From NCBI RefSeq assembly GCF_019399895.1, contig NC_091868.1, positions 2,218,499 to 2,282,498 on the forward strand: 64,000 nucleotides of DNA. Reading direction: 5' to 3'. The notes below the pieces were generated by a model that worked only from the letters and a program-made list of their open reading frames with translations, was not told the origin of the DNA and searched no databases. Position numbers and translations under genes: made by a program. Every line of letters starts with the position of its first letter. Position 1 is the first letter of the stretch. Shown here in pieces: positions 27,040 to 39,120 of this stretch. Source of the stretch: Cardiocondyla obscurior (Eukaryota; Arthropoda; Insecta; Hymenoptera; Formicidae).

Positions 27040-28377
27040 ACCGAGACTAGTTTTCCGAATACCGAATAAAAACCGCAGAATATCCTAAACCGTTTAGCGA
27101 TGGAGACGAATTTCTCGGCTTCGATTTAGCCAGCGTACGATAAGCGCGGCGTGCGGATGGACCCGCAAGGCTTTCTCGTTCGTTCGAGGAGACGTCCGGC
27201 GCGTTTCCGCGTCCTTGCAACCAGGTGCACTTACGGCGGGGCCGCATTCCGACGGTGCCGCGATTCCGCGTTACACGGTGACACAGTATATTGACTGAGG
27301 GTGGATTGTGCGCCCCCGACTGATTTGGCGCGGCTGCGCAAATCTGGGCCCCGCAGCGGCCGTCGGCCTCCGTATATCCATTGCTTTCCCCGCGTGTGTA
27401 TCGCATGTAGCACGTTCGCGCGCGAGCCTGTCTCTCGTCCTGCGTCGTCCCCGCGAGGAATAACCGTTCCCGCCGCCACCGCCGCCACCGCCACCGCCAC
27501 CACCGCCGTCGACGCCGACGCCGACGCCGACGCCGACGTCGTTCTCTGCACCCTCCGTCGGACTCTCCCTCCCTATCGCCGATCGTCCGTTACCCTCTCC
27601 TTCTCCCTCGTGCTTTCGCATCCACGACTCTTTACTCCGCTCGCACTCCACGTTCTTCCCTTTCTCGCCGCTCCGTCTCGATCGCTCTTCTCTCCCGCTG
27701 GACCGTTCTCCGCATCTGTCGCGTCAACCGAGCCGCGATCGCACACGTGTACCGCCAAACGCGCGCGGAACCCGTAAACGCCGTCGGACAGAGGTGACGT
27801 ACGTCAAGGAAGATAAAAAACATGTCGACGGCAGATTATCCAGCGCAGGACGTGCCGATACGTCCGGTGCCGGCGAGATAACGCGCGCGGATATATAACG
27901 GAGGTGCGCGAAATCGGCGCGCGATTCTGACCGCGGCGGTAAACCCCGTCAGAAGCCAACGGAAGCGGGTGACGCGAGGAGCACGCTATCGGTGGTCGAA
28001 GGAAACGTCCGAGTACCCTAGTTGCTCGGGCTACTGGCACACCGACTCGCGGCCGGAAGGACAGTGGTATTCTGCGAATTCGTGGTGAATCTCTTTAGTG
28101 ACGTGTGCACCTGGGTGCCCGTAGGTGTGTACGACGTCGGTCGGTCAGTTTCGGTGGTCAGCGAAGATAAACGTTCTCTCCCGGGTTTGCTGTGCGCGTG
28201 AGGGAAAGAGAGAGAGTGTGCGTCGGGCCGGCGCGACAGTTCCGACCGGCAGGAGGTCGACCGGAAGCGGTAAACTAGGTGATACCGTACGCGGGGGAAC
28301 CGGCAGTGGTATCCTGCTAGTGGTCTGGGTCCGTCGTCTACATCGGGCCGGCTGGTTTATGTGATGAACGTGGTTTA
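27040..28377 (+). promoter_or_regulatory. GC/CpG-rich promoter and 5' leader of the rightward gene
   Basis: This is the longest GC- and CpG-rich block in the window and it ends at the best first coding exon. A TATA-like TATATAA lies at 27892-27898, which would place a start near 27922. An arthropod-type initiator TCAGTT lies at 28145-28150 with its A at 28147; no clear DPE was found at +28. A TCAGTC initiator in the opposite orientation at 27298-27293 leaves room for divergent transcription. An AG preceded by a short pyrimidine run near 28100 could be a leader splice acceptor. The leader just before the AUG contains two minimal uORFs, listed separately. The promoter role is inferred from composition, position and motifs, so start-site positions are uncertain. 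Confidence 0.4.
27471..27540. repeat. GC-rich triplet/hexanucleotide repeat upstream of the main promoter
   Basis: Runs of GCCACC/GCC units are followed by about five GACGCC units. The plus-strand translation is Ala-Thr then Asp-Ala repeats; the minus strand gives Gly-Val then poly-Gly. The open frames crossing it (plus 27301-27777, minus 27651-27271) owe their length to the repeat and are not called genes. Confidence 0.8.
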
Positions 28378-28378
28378 A
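28359..28378 (+). promoter_or_regulatory. Two chained minimal upstream ORFs
   Basis: A start-stop uORF (ATG at 28359 directly followed by TGA at 28362-28364) shares one base with a second uORF. That one runs ATG AAC GTG GTT TAA from 28364 to 28378. Its stop shares one base with the main AUG at 28378-28380. The junctions are TGATG and TAATG. Start-stop uORFs and stop-start overlaps are known in other eukaryotes to lower or regulate main-frame translation through stalling or reinitiation. Regulation here is inferred from sequence alone and depends on the downstream exon being real. Confidence 0.4.
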
Positions 28379-28429
28379 TGGTTGATCCGCTAAAACTCTT
28401 CTGGGTTATTACCAACAGCACCTACCTGG
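28378..28429 (+). CDS. Putative first coding exon, 17 codons plus one base
   Basis: The ATG opens MVDPLKLFWVITNSTYL and the exon ends after one extra base at a good 5' splice site (CTGG|GTACGT, GT at 28430-28431), so the intron is phase 1. It is the first in-frame ATG after a TAG at 28318-28320. It lies at the 3' edge of the strongest CpG-rich block. The peptide has a short hydrophobic run (LFWVI) and an N-S-T sequon, which would suit an extracellular or secretory protein. From memory only, the segment faintly recalls the stretch ahead of a cadherin-repeat linker in insect neural cadherin. A next exon beginning TN would give Val, as that reading requires. This is unverified, so no gene symbol is given. 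On the minus strand the same spot also reads as a donor (CAG|GTAGGT), but without other support. Confidence 0.45.
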
Positions 28430-30410
28430 GTACGTCCGAGATTGTGCGAGAAGCCGCGGGGAAAGTAGAGCACGATTATGCGCCCGCTTGTTCAGGCGGG
28501 AAGAATAGTTTACCGATTTAACAGCGCGGTTCCGCGGCAGAACGCAGCCGTTGTTGCAAGCGTAATCTAACGGCGCATTCGCGATCAAGAATTTCATTTC
28601 GTTGCACTTCGTACGATTGTTCCTCGTCCCCCACCCCCCTGCGCGTACTTTAATATCGTACAATAAGCACGCTGCCGGTGATGCTGAATAACATCCATCC
28701 CGCGACATTTTAAGGAGTCCTACTTAGGAAGAAGTTTTTCGTCAGAGACAAAGACGGGCGAAGTTACTTTTAGATATTTCCTTGGTTGAAGGTTCTTTAA
28801 GTACTTCGTATTTTAGAATTACCGAGTGCCATGTTTATGGAGAACGGTTGTTTAAAATAAAAAAATAAAAAAATGAGCAAAGAATTCTTTTAACAAAGGA
28901 TTGTCACTTAGAAATTTGTAGAATATCAGTTCGCGCAAAAAAAAACCATTCAATCCGAATAATTTACCTTTCCCGTTGTATCCCGTGTCGTAATTCGATC
29001 GCAAAAATGGCGAAAAAATATTCCGAAACAAGCGGATCGCCAAAAACAACGTCGTGGGCATCTCGCGGAATGTTGTGAAGTGGAACGGACAGAAAGTGAC
29101 GCGACTGTACCCGTCGCTTTGTGAAATTCGCTACCGCGTGTCATCGATCTCGTTTTTTGTTCAAGAAGAGCGGCGATGTCGAGAACAGAGCGCCGAATCC
29201 CAGTTGCGTCTGTAAAAGCGAGGCTGCACTTTCGACGAGCGTGAAAGGGGGAGGGAGAGGGGTGAAAGAGAAACGGCGGAATTGACGAATTGAATCTGGT
29301 TATTCCGCCGATCGCGAAACTGCGAAAGTTCGTCGCAAGTGCGAAACAATGGCGCGACGATGCGAATTTTAATGACAGAAAACGCGGAACATCGTCGCAC
29401 GCTCGCACGAATTTCGCATGTACGTCACGAACGCCGACAAATTGCTCGTACACGACCTGATAAATTAATACGGTCGCAGGCGCGAAACAAGACCGCGTTT
29501 AATTCGGCAGGAAATCAAGTCAAGCCCCCGCTTTTTGCCGCTGAATCACACGATACTCCGCGATCGAAGCCAGAACGATTTTCCCTATTCGCCCGCCCGG
29601 CGCGGTTATTAAGAGTTTCGTTAAATGCATCCTGGAAATTACAAGAGGATGAATATAGAGACTGCAGTCCATTTCCTTCAATTATGTCGCTGCAACGTTT
29701 CCAACTGTAACGACCGATGAAAGTTAACGTATTCGCATAGTTTCCCTGAAATGATGGCCTTTGCGCGACAGAATGCAACGAAATGTTTCGCGAAATTCGC
29801 ATTTCCGCAAATTCATTTTGGTACTCGCTCTGAATTTCGTATCCCATTAACGTTAAGTCACCGGTTTATATTAAATCTTTGTCCGGTATTAACGCCAGCG
29901 AATAAACGAATTAATAAGTTTCGTGTTTCGAGCCCGCATTTAAGAGTATCTCGATTTCTTTGGGAAGTATGGAAATTTCAGTCGTTTCTATTTTCACGGC
30001 AATTTTGTAACGATATCGTAGCGAGTTCTCCAAGTGTTGCCGCGTTACGGACCCCAAGTGACGGAATATAACCTCATGTTCCACTACGAGAGACGTTCGC
30101 GCGAATTAATTCCAAGCAGTGGTCGTTCCGCGCTTCTCGCTTCCTCGACCCGAATACAGATTGACGTCGGATCTCTTCGGGTCGGATTGCCAACAGGTGA
30201 TCAGCGGGTTAACGAGCAAGGAAAGCGTTTAAACTTGAGATGGAAAGCATCTCGCCGGTGCTCGCCTTTTACGCAGCCAAACTACGAAAGTTGGAAGGCT
30301 ATCTGAAACTTTTTCTCCGTTTCGCGATAAGTCGTTACTGGATATAAGCGGATGTCTGTTTGCCGAAAAGAAACGAGATCGTCACGTCATTTCTATCACA
30401 AATTCAACCA

Positions 30411-30443
30411 CCTCTCTCTCTCTCTTTCTCTCTTTCTCTCTCT
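30411..30443. repeat. CT microsatellite
   Basis: A CT run with TTT interruptions, about 60 bases upstream of the strong acceptor at 30504-30505. Confidence 0.9.
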
Positions 30444-31134
30444 ACTCATCTGACTTCTACCTTTATTTTTATTTCTCTTATAAACGTTGCTGTACTTTCT
30501 TCCAGCGATATTCGCGGCAGCGAAACTTCGTAACCTATCGCGTTTAAGCATTTCTACAATTATCTTGATACACAGTACCTTTATAATCCCGGTACAGACG
30601 AGAGCTGAAAATTAAGCGCGCCTTCCATTTAAATTCGACTGATAATCGCGCCCAGTCGACGCTAAGCCATCCTAAATTTTAAACGCCGGCGTACAACTCC
30701 GGCTTACCTGCCTGAAAACGGTCGGGACGTATCGTTAATTGCCGGGAAACGGAGAAGGTGTTCTTCGCTGCGCGAGAATTACCGAGATTAATCGTGAATT
30801 TTACTGAAAAGCTCGCAGCGGAGGCTTCAAATGGCGGACAGTAACTGAATATTACACCGCGAAGTTTTTAAAGGTATTTTTAACGTGCAGCACGAAAAAT
30901 ATAACGATCGCGAGATTTCCCTGAAAATGGCCGCGCGAATTTTTCTGTCCGCCCCAATTCGGGCTGTTTGAAATTTCTGCGCGACTCGGGGGAGGGCGAG
31001 CCTCGCTCGAAGCAGCTTATTCCGTCCCGCACTTTTGTTACTCCCTTTTTTTTCCCTTTTTAATTTGTAAAACTCGGTCGGTCGAGATCGAGGTGAACTC
31101 ACCGGCGTAAAGTATGGTCGAGATTACGAGTATT

Positions 31135-31156
31135 GGTGCGGCACCAGTGCGGCACT
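31135..31156. repeat. Two adjacent 11-bp palindromes
   Basis: GGTGCGGCACC (31135-31145) is followed directly by AGTGCGGCACT (31146-31156); each folds around a central G and both share GTGCGGCAC. Confidence 0.85.
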
Positions 31157-33117
31157 ACCGATCAATAGTTTGAGTACAATACGGTTTCCTCGGTGAATCC
31201 CGCGAGTTCTCACAATTCTAAAAGGTCAGGAAAATTATGCCGGTGACGGCGAAAAAGTAAAAGAAAAAAAAGAAGAAAAAAAAAAAAAAAAATTATCAGC
31301 GTCGTGAATTAAATCAATTAACGGTCAGTCTCTAATTCTTATCGGGACGAATGTAAGGCTGGCGTGAATTTGATATTGGTCGTCGGTGTTTAATATTTTT
31401 CACGTCGCTACGTATAACGTGTAACTCGGTAATTTTCACGCCCCGCGCGAAATCGAATTAACAGTTACTTAACGTCATCTTCCTAACGTCCGTCTAAAAT
31501 CCTTTTCACCTATCGCTTCCATTCATCCGTCACGCGGTACGCGGGGCCTCTCTTTTCCACCGGAGCTTCTTCGCGTTGAGAAGCGAGGCCGCGGAAAAAT
31601 CGCAGCCGGTCGTTATCCGCGACAGAGCGATGACAAAAATTCAATACCCAGGTTGCCATTTCCACGACGTCGAATTTCCTCCGTGTCGCCGGCGAAAGGG
31701 TGATTCTTTTCACGAGGCCGCGATACAAACGGTCGCACGCAGTTTCGTCGATCGGCCAATCGGGGCTATCGGGGCCATCGGTGCCGCTTTGAAAGGGCTC
31801 TTTCTCTCCCTATGCCGATACACGCACGCGAGTGTGTATTGTGCGCCAACACACGGCACGTCCGACCTGCGGGCGAGCCAATCGGGGTATCGTTCAATTG
31901 AACGAACGGAAAATCAATCCGACAGGGTGGTAATTACGTCGTACACGAAACCGCGCTCGAGGTATCCCGTCGAATCGCGGATTTATATCGAGGCAGCCAG
32001 CCCGTAGACGCCATAGGCCCGCGTTTTGTGTAATTCGCTGCCGACCGGTCGGCACGGATTTATGTCGCCGGGTTATAGTTCGCCGGGACCGATGAATGAG
32101 CCCCGTCGGCGACAGCAGGCAAATCATAGGCATGCCGCGGATGACACGCATATCGGTAAATCTCGAGGGTGCGCGGGGGAGAGGGAAGTCGAAATTCCGA
32201 ATGTCAGATACTCCGGCGCGGTATCACGACTCGTCAAAATTATTGTTATTGTTCGCAACAAATCGGCCTCTCCTTGTACGGGAAATGTTAACGGAACGAT
32301 CGCGGAGTTATTTGGCTCTATGTCCCTCTTAACACTGGCGCAATTAAAGTGTACCGGCTAATCGCGGACTCTTTTTCCTTAGAACTTCAAGTTCATCTTT
32401 TACGAATGTTTTATCTAATTCAAATCAGAGTACATTTTTTTTTCCTTATTTTGATTAAAACTTTGAAAGAAACCAATCATTAACATCAAGCTATCAGTTT
32501 CTTGTAAACGATAATTATGTGATATTATTTAAAGAAATGTTGTTCGTTTAAATTCACGGAGGATTATTTCGCAATTTTAATTTAATATTTTATTACGGCA
32601 ATAATTATAATATCGAATATTAAACAAATTAAAAGTATGTTATTAAATCGGATATTGAGATATTTTCTATAGATAGCCAAGTGACTTTAATATAACTTTA
32701 ACATTCTTATTATAAGGATTAACGTTTCAATATTAATTACGTCTAAATTTTATTCCGTAATTACAATTAAGTAATTTCAATATTATTATCGATTACCACG
32801 AAATGTATGAAAGCCTCCTTTACAATTTAATAAAAAATATTACTTTTTTAAAAGCGTGATTCATTATACGTTAAGTAAATGTGACAAATGTCTAAAGCGG
32901 CAAAAAAAGCACGAGTACAATAAACAACAGATCAATATACGACCTGACATCATTTATTAGCCGAGCACTGTTCATTAAATTCGAAAGGGATGTCGCGATG
33001 TCTATTGCAGTGTCCGGTGGTGTTCAATCATCTCTTCTTCCCGATTGGAGGCAACGCTCGACGTCATTAAGCGGAGCAAACAAGCCCGTCGAAGCTCCTT
33101 CATTTACTCCCCCTCAG

Positions 33118-33554
33118 GCCGTCGCTTAATAAACTTCGGGAATCTTCAACCCGTGAAGCTTTTCCAGCATTCATGCTGTTCGATCATGCATCACCTTCGA
33201 CAGCGCTTCCGAGCCCGCTCGCTTCGTCGAATTTGCAGCGCAGCTGATTACTTACTTTTTCCTCGCGGCCCGTTCTCATTCGTCGCGTCGCGATGGCGAT
33301 ACGAGCACAAAGTGGAACTTAATTCCGCCACTGTGCATATTTGCGCGCGCAAACTCGGGTTTTTCTCCCGGTGTCCCGGTAGCCTCGACGTCTCGTCTCA
33401 ATTATTGAAGCACCCGCCTCCGTCGGCGATCGGCGGCAGGATCGCTCGCGCGCCCCGCTTTTTCCTCGCTTCCGCTTTTCGCAACTTTGTCCCCCCGCCC
33501 CCCGCGCGCTGTCTGATCTTCACCGCGTCTCAATCACCCGGTCCGAGAATCTCG
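33118..33554 (+). CDS. Weak candidate internal exon
   Basis: A pyrimidine-rich acceptor (tactccccctcag, AG at 33116-33117) and a consensus donor (CTCG|GTAAGT, GT at 33555-33556) bracket 437 nt. The interval is open in the frame that continues phase 1 from the 28378-28429 exon, giving Gly at the junction, and it would end in phase 0. It lies inside the longest open frame of the window (33045-33668). The translation is rich in Arg, Ser, Pro and Cys, shows no domain or motif I recognise, and does not look conserved. High local GC lowers stop density, so openness alone is weak evidence. The same block could instead be a 5' untranslated exon or a chance pair of splice-like sites. Confidence 0.12.
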
Positions 33555-35233
33555 GTAAGTCTGAAAATAATCCCTTCGTTTCCAACGACACCGGCGCGGC
33601 CCTCTTTTTTTTTCCCCGTGACCGAAGGAATCGACTATGGCTCCGCAAAGGTCCACTCGATAGATTAAAACTTCGCTTTGTCGAGAGCTTCTGTTTAACT
33701 GACGGTCCGTTATTTTAACGCAACGTTTATTAGAGGATCCACCGAGACGTACCCTACCTTCGCCTGATCGTAATTGACTTGTCAGTTACTTTGTGACAAC
33801 CGCGACGGAACTTTTCCTCACAGCTTCTCCCGCGTCATTAGGGAACATCTTTTGCCATTTGTTGGGACAAAATTGTCACTCAAATCGAAATACAAGTAAA
33901 CCGCGAACGAAAATTACGGAGGGGTCGATACTGCTGCCAGCGTTAATACAACCCTCCGATCGCGGAAGGTATATTTTATTTTTAAAAGGCATTCAAAGCT
34001 TCGAATATCAGTGGCTTCCGCGCAACGTTTGTACCGTAACTGAATGCAAATAAATGAAATCTTACAAGCTACTCGTAGAATGCGAGAAAATTAATTATCT
34101 GAATAATTCACGCTACTTGCCGTCATAATTTCCAACGTTCGCGTTACTAGACTTTGCATCGTTTCTAAAACTCCGCGTGATCACGTCGGAAAGAAACTTC
34201 GCGCTACTTCGCGCAAAATTATTTAATTTGAATTTAAACAATCATTAATTTTGCGCGCGATAACAATCACGGTGGCATTAGATGGAGGCGCCGCGACATA
34301 AATAATAAATTTTCACGACTGACGCGAGGCGCTTCAAAAGCATAGCGCATAATTTTCGAGCCCGCAATTACTGCAGGCTAGTTTTTAATTTGGAAATGCA
34401 AATATACTGCACTCGCTTCCGTAGACAGAAATTATGCACCCGTACGCACTGTTACAATATTTTTCTTTTGAAGGAGCACTATAACTTAGTTACACGCGAA
34501 ACATACAGAAAGAAAAAAAAAAATGCGAGCAATTGCTGTGTTAAATAAGAACGTAACGCAATTACAGATTGAACGTAAAACATGTGGCTCGTAATAAATA
34601 TCTGCGCTGAGAAACGTTGCGGAAACTGCGCCGTTCTTTTCAGCAAGTCGGACAGAAATCTAATCGCGCTAGGGTTCACGGCGTTAAATCAGTAGTCGAG
34701 GAATTACATAAATATTCAATATTAAAAATTATGAATTATAATCAAAATCGTTTTCACCGAATAACAAATGAGTTCGGCGAAAAGATTGGATTTTACAGCC
34801 GACTAACGACGTATTTGACGATCAAAAGATCAACCGAATAATAACTTTATATCTGCTGAAACTCGAATTGCGAAAATTCTGCAAAATTCGGGATCGAGAG
34901 AACGGTAAAACTGTTCGAGGACGTTCCCGCATATACATATATGCTAAAATATAATTGCGAATCCATGCTCGGCGCTGCGTACATGTCTGTCCTCCATTTT
35001 CACGGGATTGACTTGCCGTGTAATCAGCAAATCCAAAAGTTATGAACGCGAGGAAACTACAAACGGTCAGTCGGGCGCGTATAAACATTAACAGCGGCAT
35101 TAGCGGGTCCAGAAAGAGAGGTGGCGCATTACTAAACGGCGGAACAAAGACAGCGACAGCTACGCTCGCACATTTTCCTCCGTACGTATAACGCGACGTG
35201 CAGTCCGCTCTTGTCAATAGAACGTATTTGCAG

Positions 35234-35380
35234 CCATCCACGTACGGTTACATGGCAAATATGGAGTTAGGTACTTCATCTCTGGGGATTACTTTGCGAA
35301 GTATTCGTTCTATTTGAGTACATTCCCGTTTCTCGCGCGAGTTTTAAAGAAATCCGTCGCGCTGCTGATTTCCATTGAAG
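35234..35380 (+). CDS. Weak candidate internal exon, 147 nt, phase 1 to 1
   Basis: The interval follows an acceptor-like cgtatttgcag (AG at 35232-35233) and ends at a good donor AAG|GTGAGA (GT at 35381-35382). One frame is open throughout and starts and ends in phase 1, matching the first exon at 28378-28429. It encodes 48 full codons, including YFAKYSFYLSTFPFLARVL, with no recognisable domain. The frame is open only from just after a TAG at about 35218 and closes with TAA soon after the donor, as expected for an exon but also for chance. The acceptor's pyrimidine tract is poor, and it conflicts in phase with the 33118-33554 candidate if both were used in order. Confidence 0.1.
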
Positions 35381-38300
35381 GTGAGAACGTTTAAAGTCGC
35401 ATGATTTATTTCAAAGACACACCGACAAAATGAGCAAGGAGTCTCCGGAACGAGAAAAGAGGTACTCTGGCGATCCTCGGAATTTATTTATGCACGTGAG
35501 CTTTTCTTGGCGATGCTCTTTTAAATAAAAGGCAAAAGTTCAGGCCATTTACTTTCCGCGACGAACACCGCGCGATCGGAATCGTTGAATTCTCCTAAGA
35601 AACGCGTTTAAATTCGCGGATGATGCGCATAAAGGGAAAATAAATCCCACCCGGGATTTTTCTATTTGAATGTCAAATAAACGCAAGCTCGGTACTTTTA
35701 TTTTTTTTCTTTTTTTTTGCAGAGCCAATTTTGCATGTTGCTGCTCGCGCAAAATCAAAGCGTGCCCCGCAGAGCACCGCGGCCAGATAGCTAATATTTT
35801 CGGCCATTGCGAATATGAAAGCGTTATCTCAATTCATTTGTCCGAGTGCCGGCAACGTGTTGCATAATGCATCGCTCGTCACGGCGAAACAAACGCATCG
35901 GCGCGTCGCCTGATCAAACAATAAAGCGCGGCGAACTGTAAAATGCCTTTTTACCGTGAAAATCTTATATATTTATCTCACTCGCGCGTACTGCGTCACG
36001 CGAATGGACGTTCGCGTTCATTGCAGCAAACCGGTGATAATAAATTCTATTTACTGCGACGCGGCCGTGGGTGCTGAAAATCATTTCGCAACTAAACTGG
36101 AGCAGAATGCTGCATGCATTATTTCGCCGCGCACGGCGCAGAAAGAATCTGCCCATCGCGCGTTTAAGCATTGTAAATTAATTATTTATAACGGATGTGT
36201 AAGGATACGATAAGAAATTCGCGGTTGATATCAAGTCCGCAGTTTGCGCATTTTAAACGCTTCAAGAAAGAAATATAAATCAAGATGTAGCATCGAAAAA
36301 AATTCTTCTTTTGCCAGCCACGAAACGGAAAAGAAAAAAAAAAATATCCCGCAATGTAATTGAGATAGAGAGAGCTCGGTCGCTCGCTGTAATTTCGATT
36401 CTCGATACCGGGGCGTATACAAGGAAAATGTATTTTGCGCCATTTGTCGCAAAAGAGAGATCGTTCTCGCGCGGCTCCCGAGATCTGAACCAGCCGAAAG
36501 CTACGTCTGAAATCTCCAGGGAAACGTAACTCGTTATTGAGCGCGATAAATTGGCAATTAGTAGTGCCATTTATTTCGCGTGCCAAAAGTGGCGCGAACA
36601 AAACTTGTTTCGGGGGCGTCGGAGGCAACGATTATTCCCGGGCAACCGAGCCTCCTTTCTCGCGGAAAATATGAATGGCCTAAACGCGCGCGATCCCGCC
36701 TGACTGCGATAGGTGCCGCACGCCCGTAGTCCTTTTATCACTTATGATTTATGACGGCCGACCCGGAAAGGGGACACATCGCTCAATCCGGCTCTCCCGC
36801 GCCCATATATTTGCGTTACCTGCGAGATTGCGCACTTTACGGCACTTTACGAACTCCTCGAGCCATAAAGAGGAGCGGCCCCTTTTTATTTTTCTTACCG
36901 TCGCCGTCGATACCCCCGGCGGCCTTTGAAGCGCCCTTCTTTTTCGGCCCGGACCGCTACCGCCGTCAGAAAATGTACAATCGATCACACACATACCGTA
37001 ACTCAATCCCGCGATTCGACAAGAAACGATCAAAAAGACTGGTGAAATCGTAAGCCACGGGGAAAAGCCCCGTGTAATCGCGTTTTCTTTCGCGACATCT
37101 ACGCCGCCGCGCTTTCGCTCACTTTGCCGCCTTTGCCGCGTTTAATGCTCCTAGCAGAATCTCACGGTAGAAGGGGAATGGGGGGAAAAAATGTCGGGAT
37201 TGACGTTACACCACCCTCCCTAGCTGCTACTACTCTCTATTACAAAGATTTATGCTCGCGGTTTTGCAGACGGACGATATAATTAACAAGTTCATTTTGT
37301 CTATGCCTCTAAAACACACGCCGGCAATAAAATCCCGTTGAGCATGAGTTATTCTCTCGTAGGAATGCAATTACCCGGTGTGTTTTAACGAAGAAACCGG
37401 ACGGAGGGGAAAGGGGGGAGGAGGAAAGGTTGTCGGGGAAAAGAGTTGCTCCGGCTTTGTACTCTGCGGAAAATTTCATTTACGACCGCGGGGCAAAACG
37501 GGGGTGGGATTAAGAACCAGCGGGGATTAATGTTAAGTACCGTACGGACGGCCGGATTCGAAAGAAACTCCGTGGCGCGGAATTTTCGCCGTTGCGCCGC
37601 GGCCGCCGAAAAAATTCCGGCCAAACATGTCACGGACGGCCGCGAGACTCCGCGGGCGGATACAAATTGTACATATTGTATCTTCCGAGACCGTAATCCG
37701 GCCGGCGTGTTTGTACAGGTGCATAAAATATGCTGCCGTAAAACCGCAAATCCTATTTACGTAACGCATTTCCGTCGTGTGGATTTACGGAGACACCCCG
37801 CGACGCCGTAAGATTAATAGACGCGAGATGAACACAAAGGAAAGCCACGCTCAATATTGCGAAAGCGCAACTGGCTTAACTTGACGGGCGGGCGGCCCCC
37901 TTCCATATTTTTTTTTTCCCCTGCAGCCGTCCGCAAACGAACTAGACTTTATTTTCAATTAACCAGGAAGTCACTTCTTTTCGCAGGACCTCGAGCGCAA
38001 CTTGTTTTTGTGCTTGCTACTTATTTTATTATATAATATTAATATATCAAAATAATGTTGATTGAACACGCATATTGCTTATTGAAATATGAAATATATA
38101 TTATTTACTTCGCGCGTAATTGATTGCCAAATATTTAATTTCGTTAAATATCGTTGTACCTATTTTTTTTCTTTTTTTTTCCTGCAAACTCCGACGTTTG
38201 TCTTATTTTATTATTAATTAGTTTAATATTAGTTTTCGATATCAATGTTTTTTTTTTTTTCCTTTAATTTCCGACCAAAGTTGATTTGATCCTTTACGCC

Positions 38301-39120
38301 GTTATGAATTTACTAGTTACGTGATGTTATCAAACAATGTTAAATATTTAAAATAAAGTAATATCTTTAAAATATTCAATTTCGTAAATTCACGAGTATC
38401 ATATAAATATCGAATGCGCGTATTTGAAATTCACTAAACTCAACTGTTAGATCTTTAAATGTAACCGTTGCGTAATCAATCTACCATTATCGGAAACTAT
38501 ATGTCGTCGTGCCGACATTCGTACGATTAATGTTCTTCTTTTTTTTTTTTTTTTTTCTTCCGAGAGATTAATTGAGACCGCAAATCAGATATTATCAGCG
38601 ATGTATAATTATACACGAACGACATGCCAGAAAATATCGTTTATTGACGACACGCGATACCCGTAAACTGTCGATCGGCCATTTATCCGTTGCATGATGA
38701 TCGAAATATTTTATATACCCGGACGTGTTGTCAGGTCGATGAGTTGCGGTTGAATACGTCGTGGCCGATTTGTGCCGCCACAAATTAGCGGACCTGCCTT
38801 TTTTACGACCGAAATGAAAGCACATGTTTGTTCGCGAGCCATTCGGTACCACAGGGATATAAATTAATAACGAACCCGTAATAAGTTTATTATTCCCGGA
38901 GATACGTGGGCTTTCCCGATATCCGATTTAATGTTCGAGATTATAAAAGAGTTTTCAAAAAGCTTTTGTGTAGTTTAAATAAAGTAACTCGTTACGTAAT
39001 CCGATTGAATGAGCGCTTGCATATCGAAGAGGGCCCTTTTGTTTCCGGTTTGCAACGAAGCGAGAGCTGGACACCGAATTCATCTGTATGTTCCGGTTTC
39101 GGTAATTCACAACGTGTAAT

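Larger units (their letters stand above)
28430..33117 (+). other. Probable start of a long first intron; no supported gene
   Basis: If the exon at 28378-28429 is real, this is intron. It holds a CT microsatellite (30411-30443) and an A-rich run (31251-31292). A textbook 3' splice site lies at 30504-30505 (a CT-rich tract ending in ttccag). The frame after it stays open for about 36 codons in the phase needed by the first exon and then meets TAA. Minus-strand donors at 30708 (CAG|GTAAGC) and 31103 (CG|GTGAGT) have no credible exon. Paired 11-bp palindromes lie at 31135-31156. Open frames at 29339-29710 and 31576-32007 look like chance readings of GC-rich DNA. Confidence 0.3.

Noticed and set aside
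27301..27777. 158-codon plus-strand open frame
   Set aside because: Its length comes from the GCC/GAC repeat and high GC; no domain, and the opposite strand is also open.
30708..30800. Minus-strand donor CAG|GTAAGC
   Set aside because: No ATG or convincing acceptor pairs with it in any frame.
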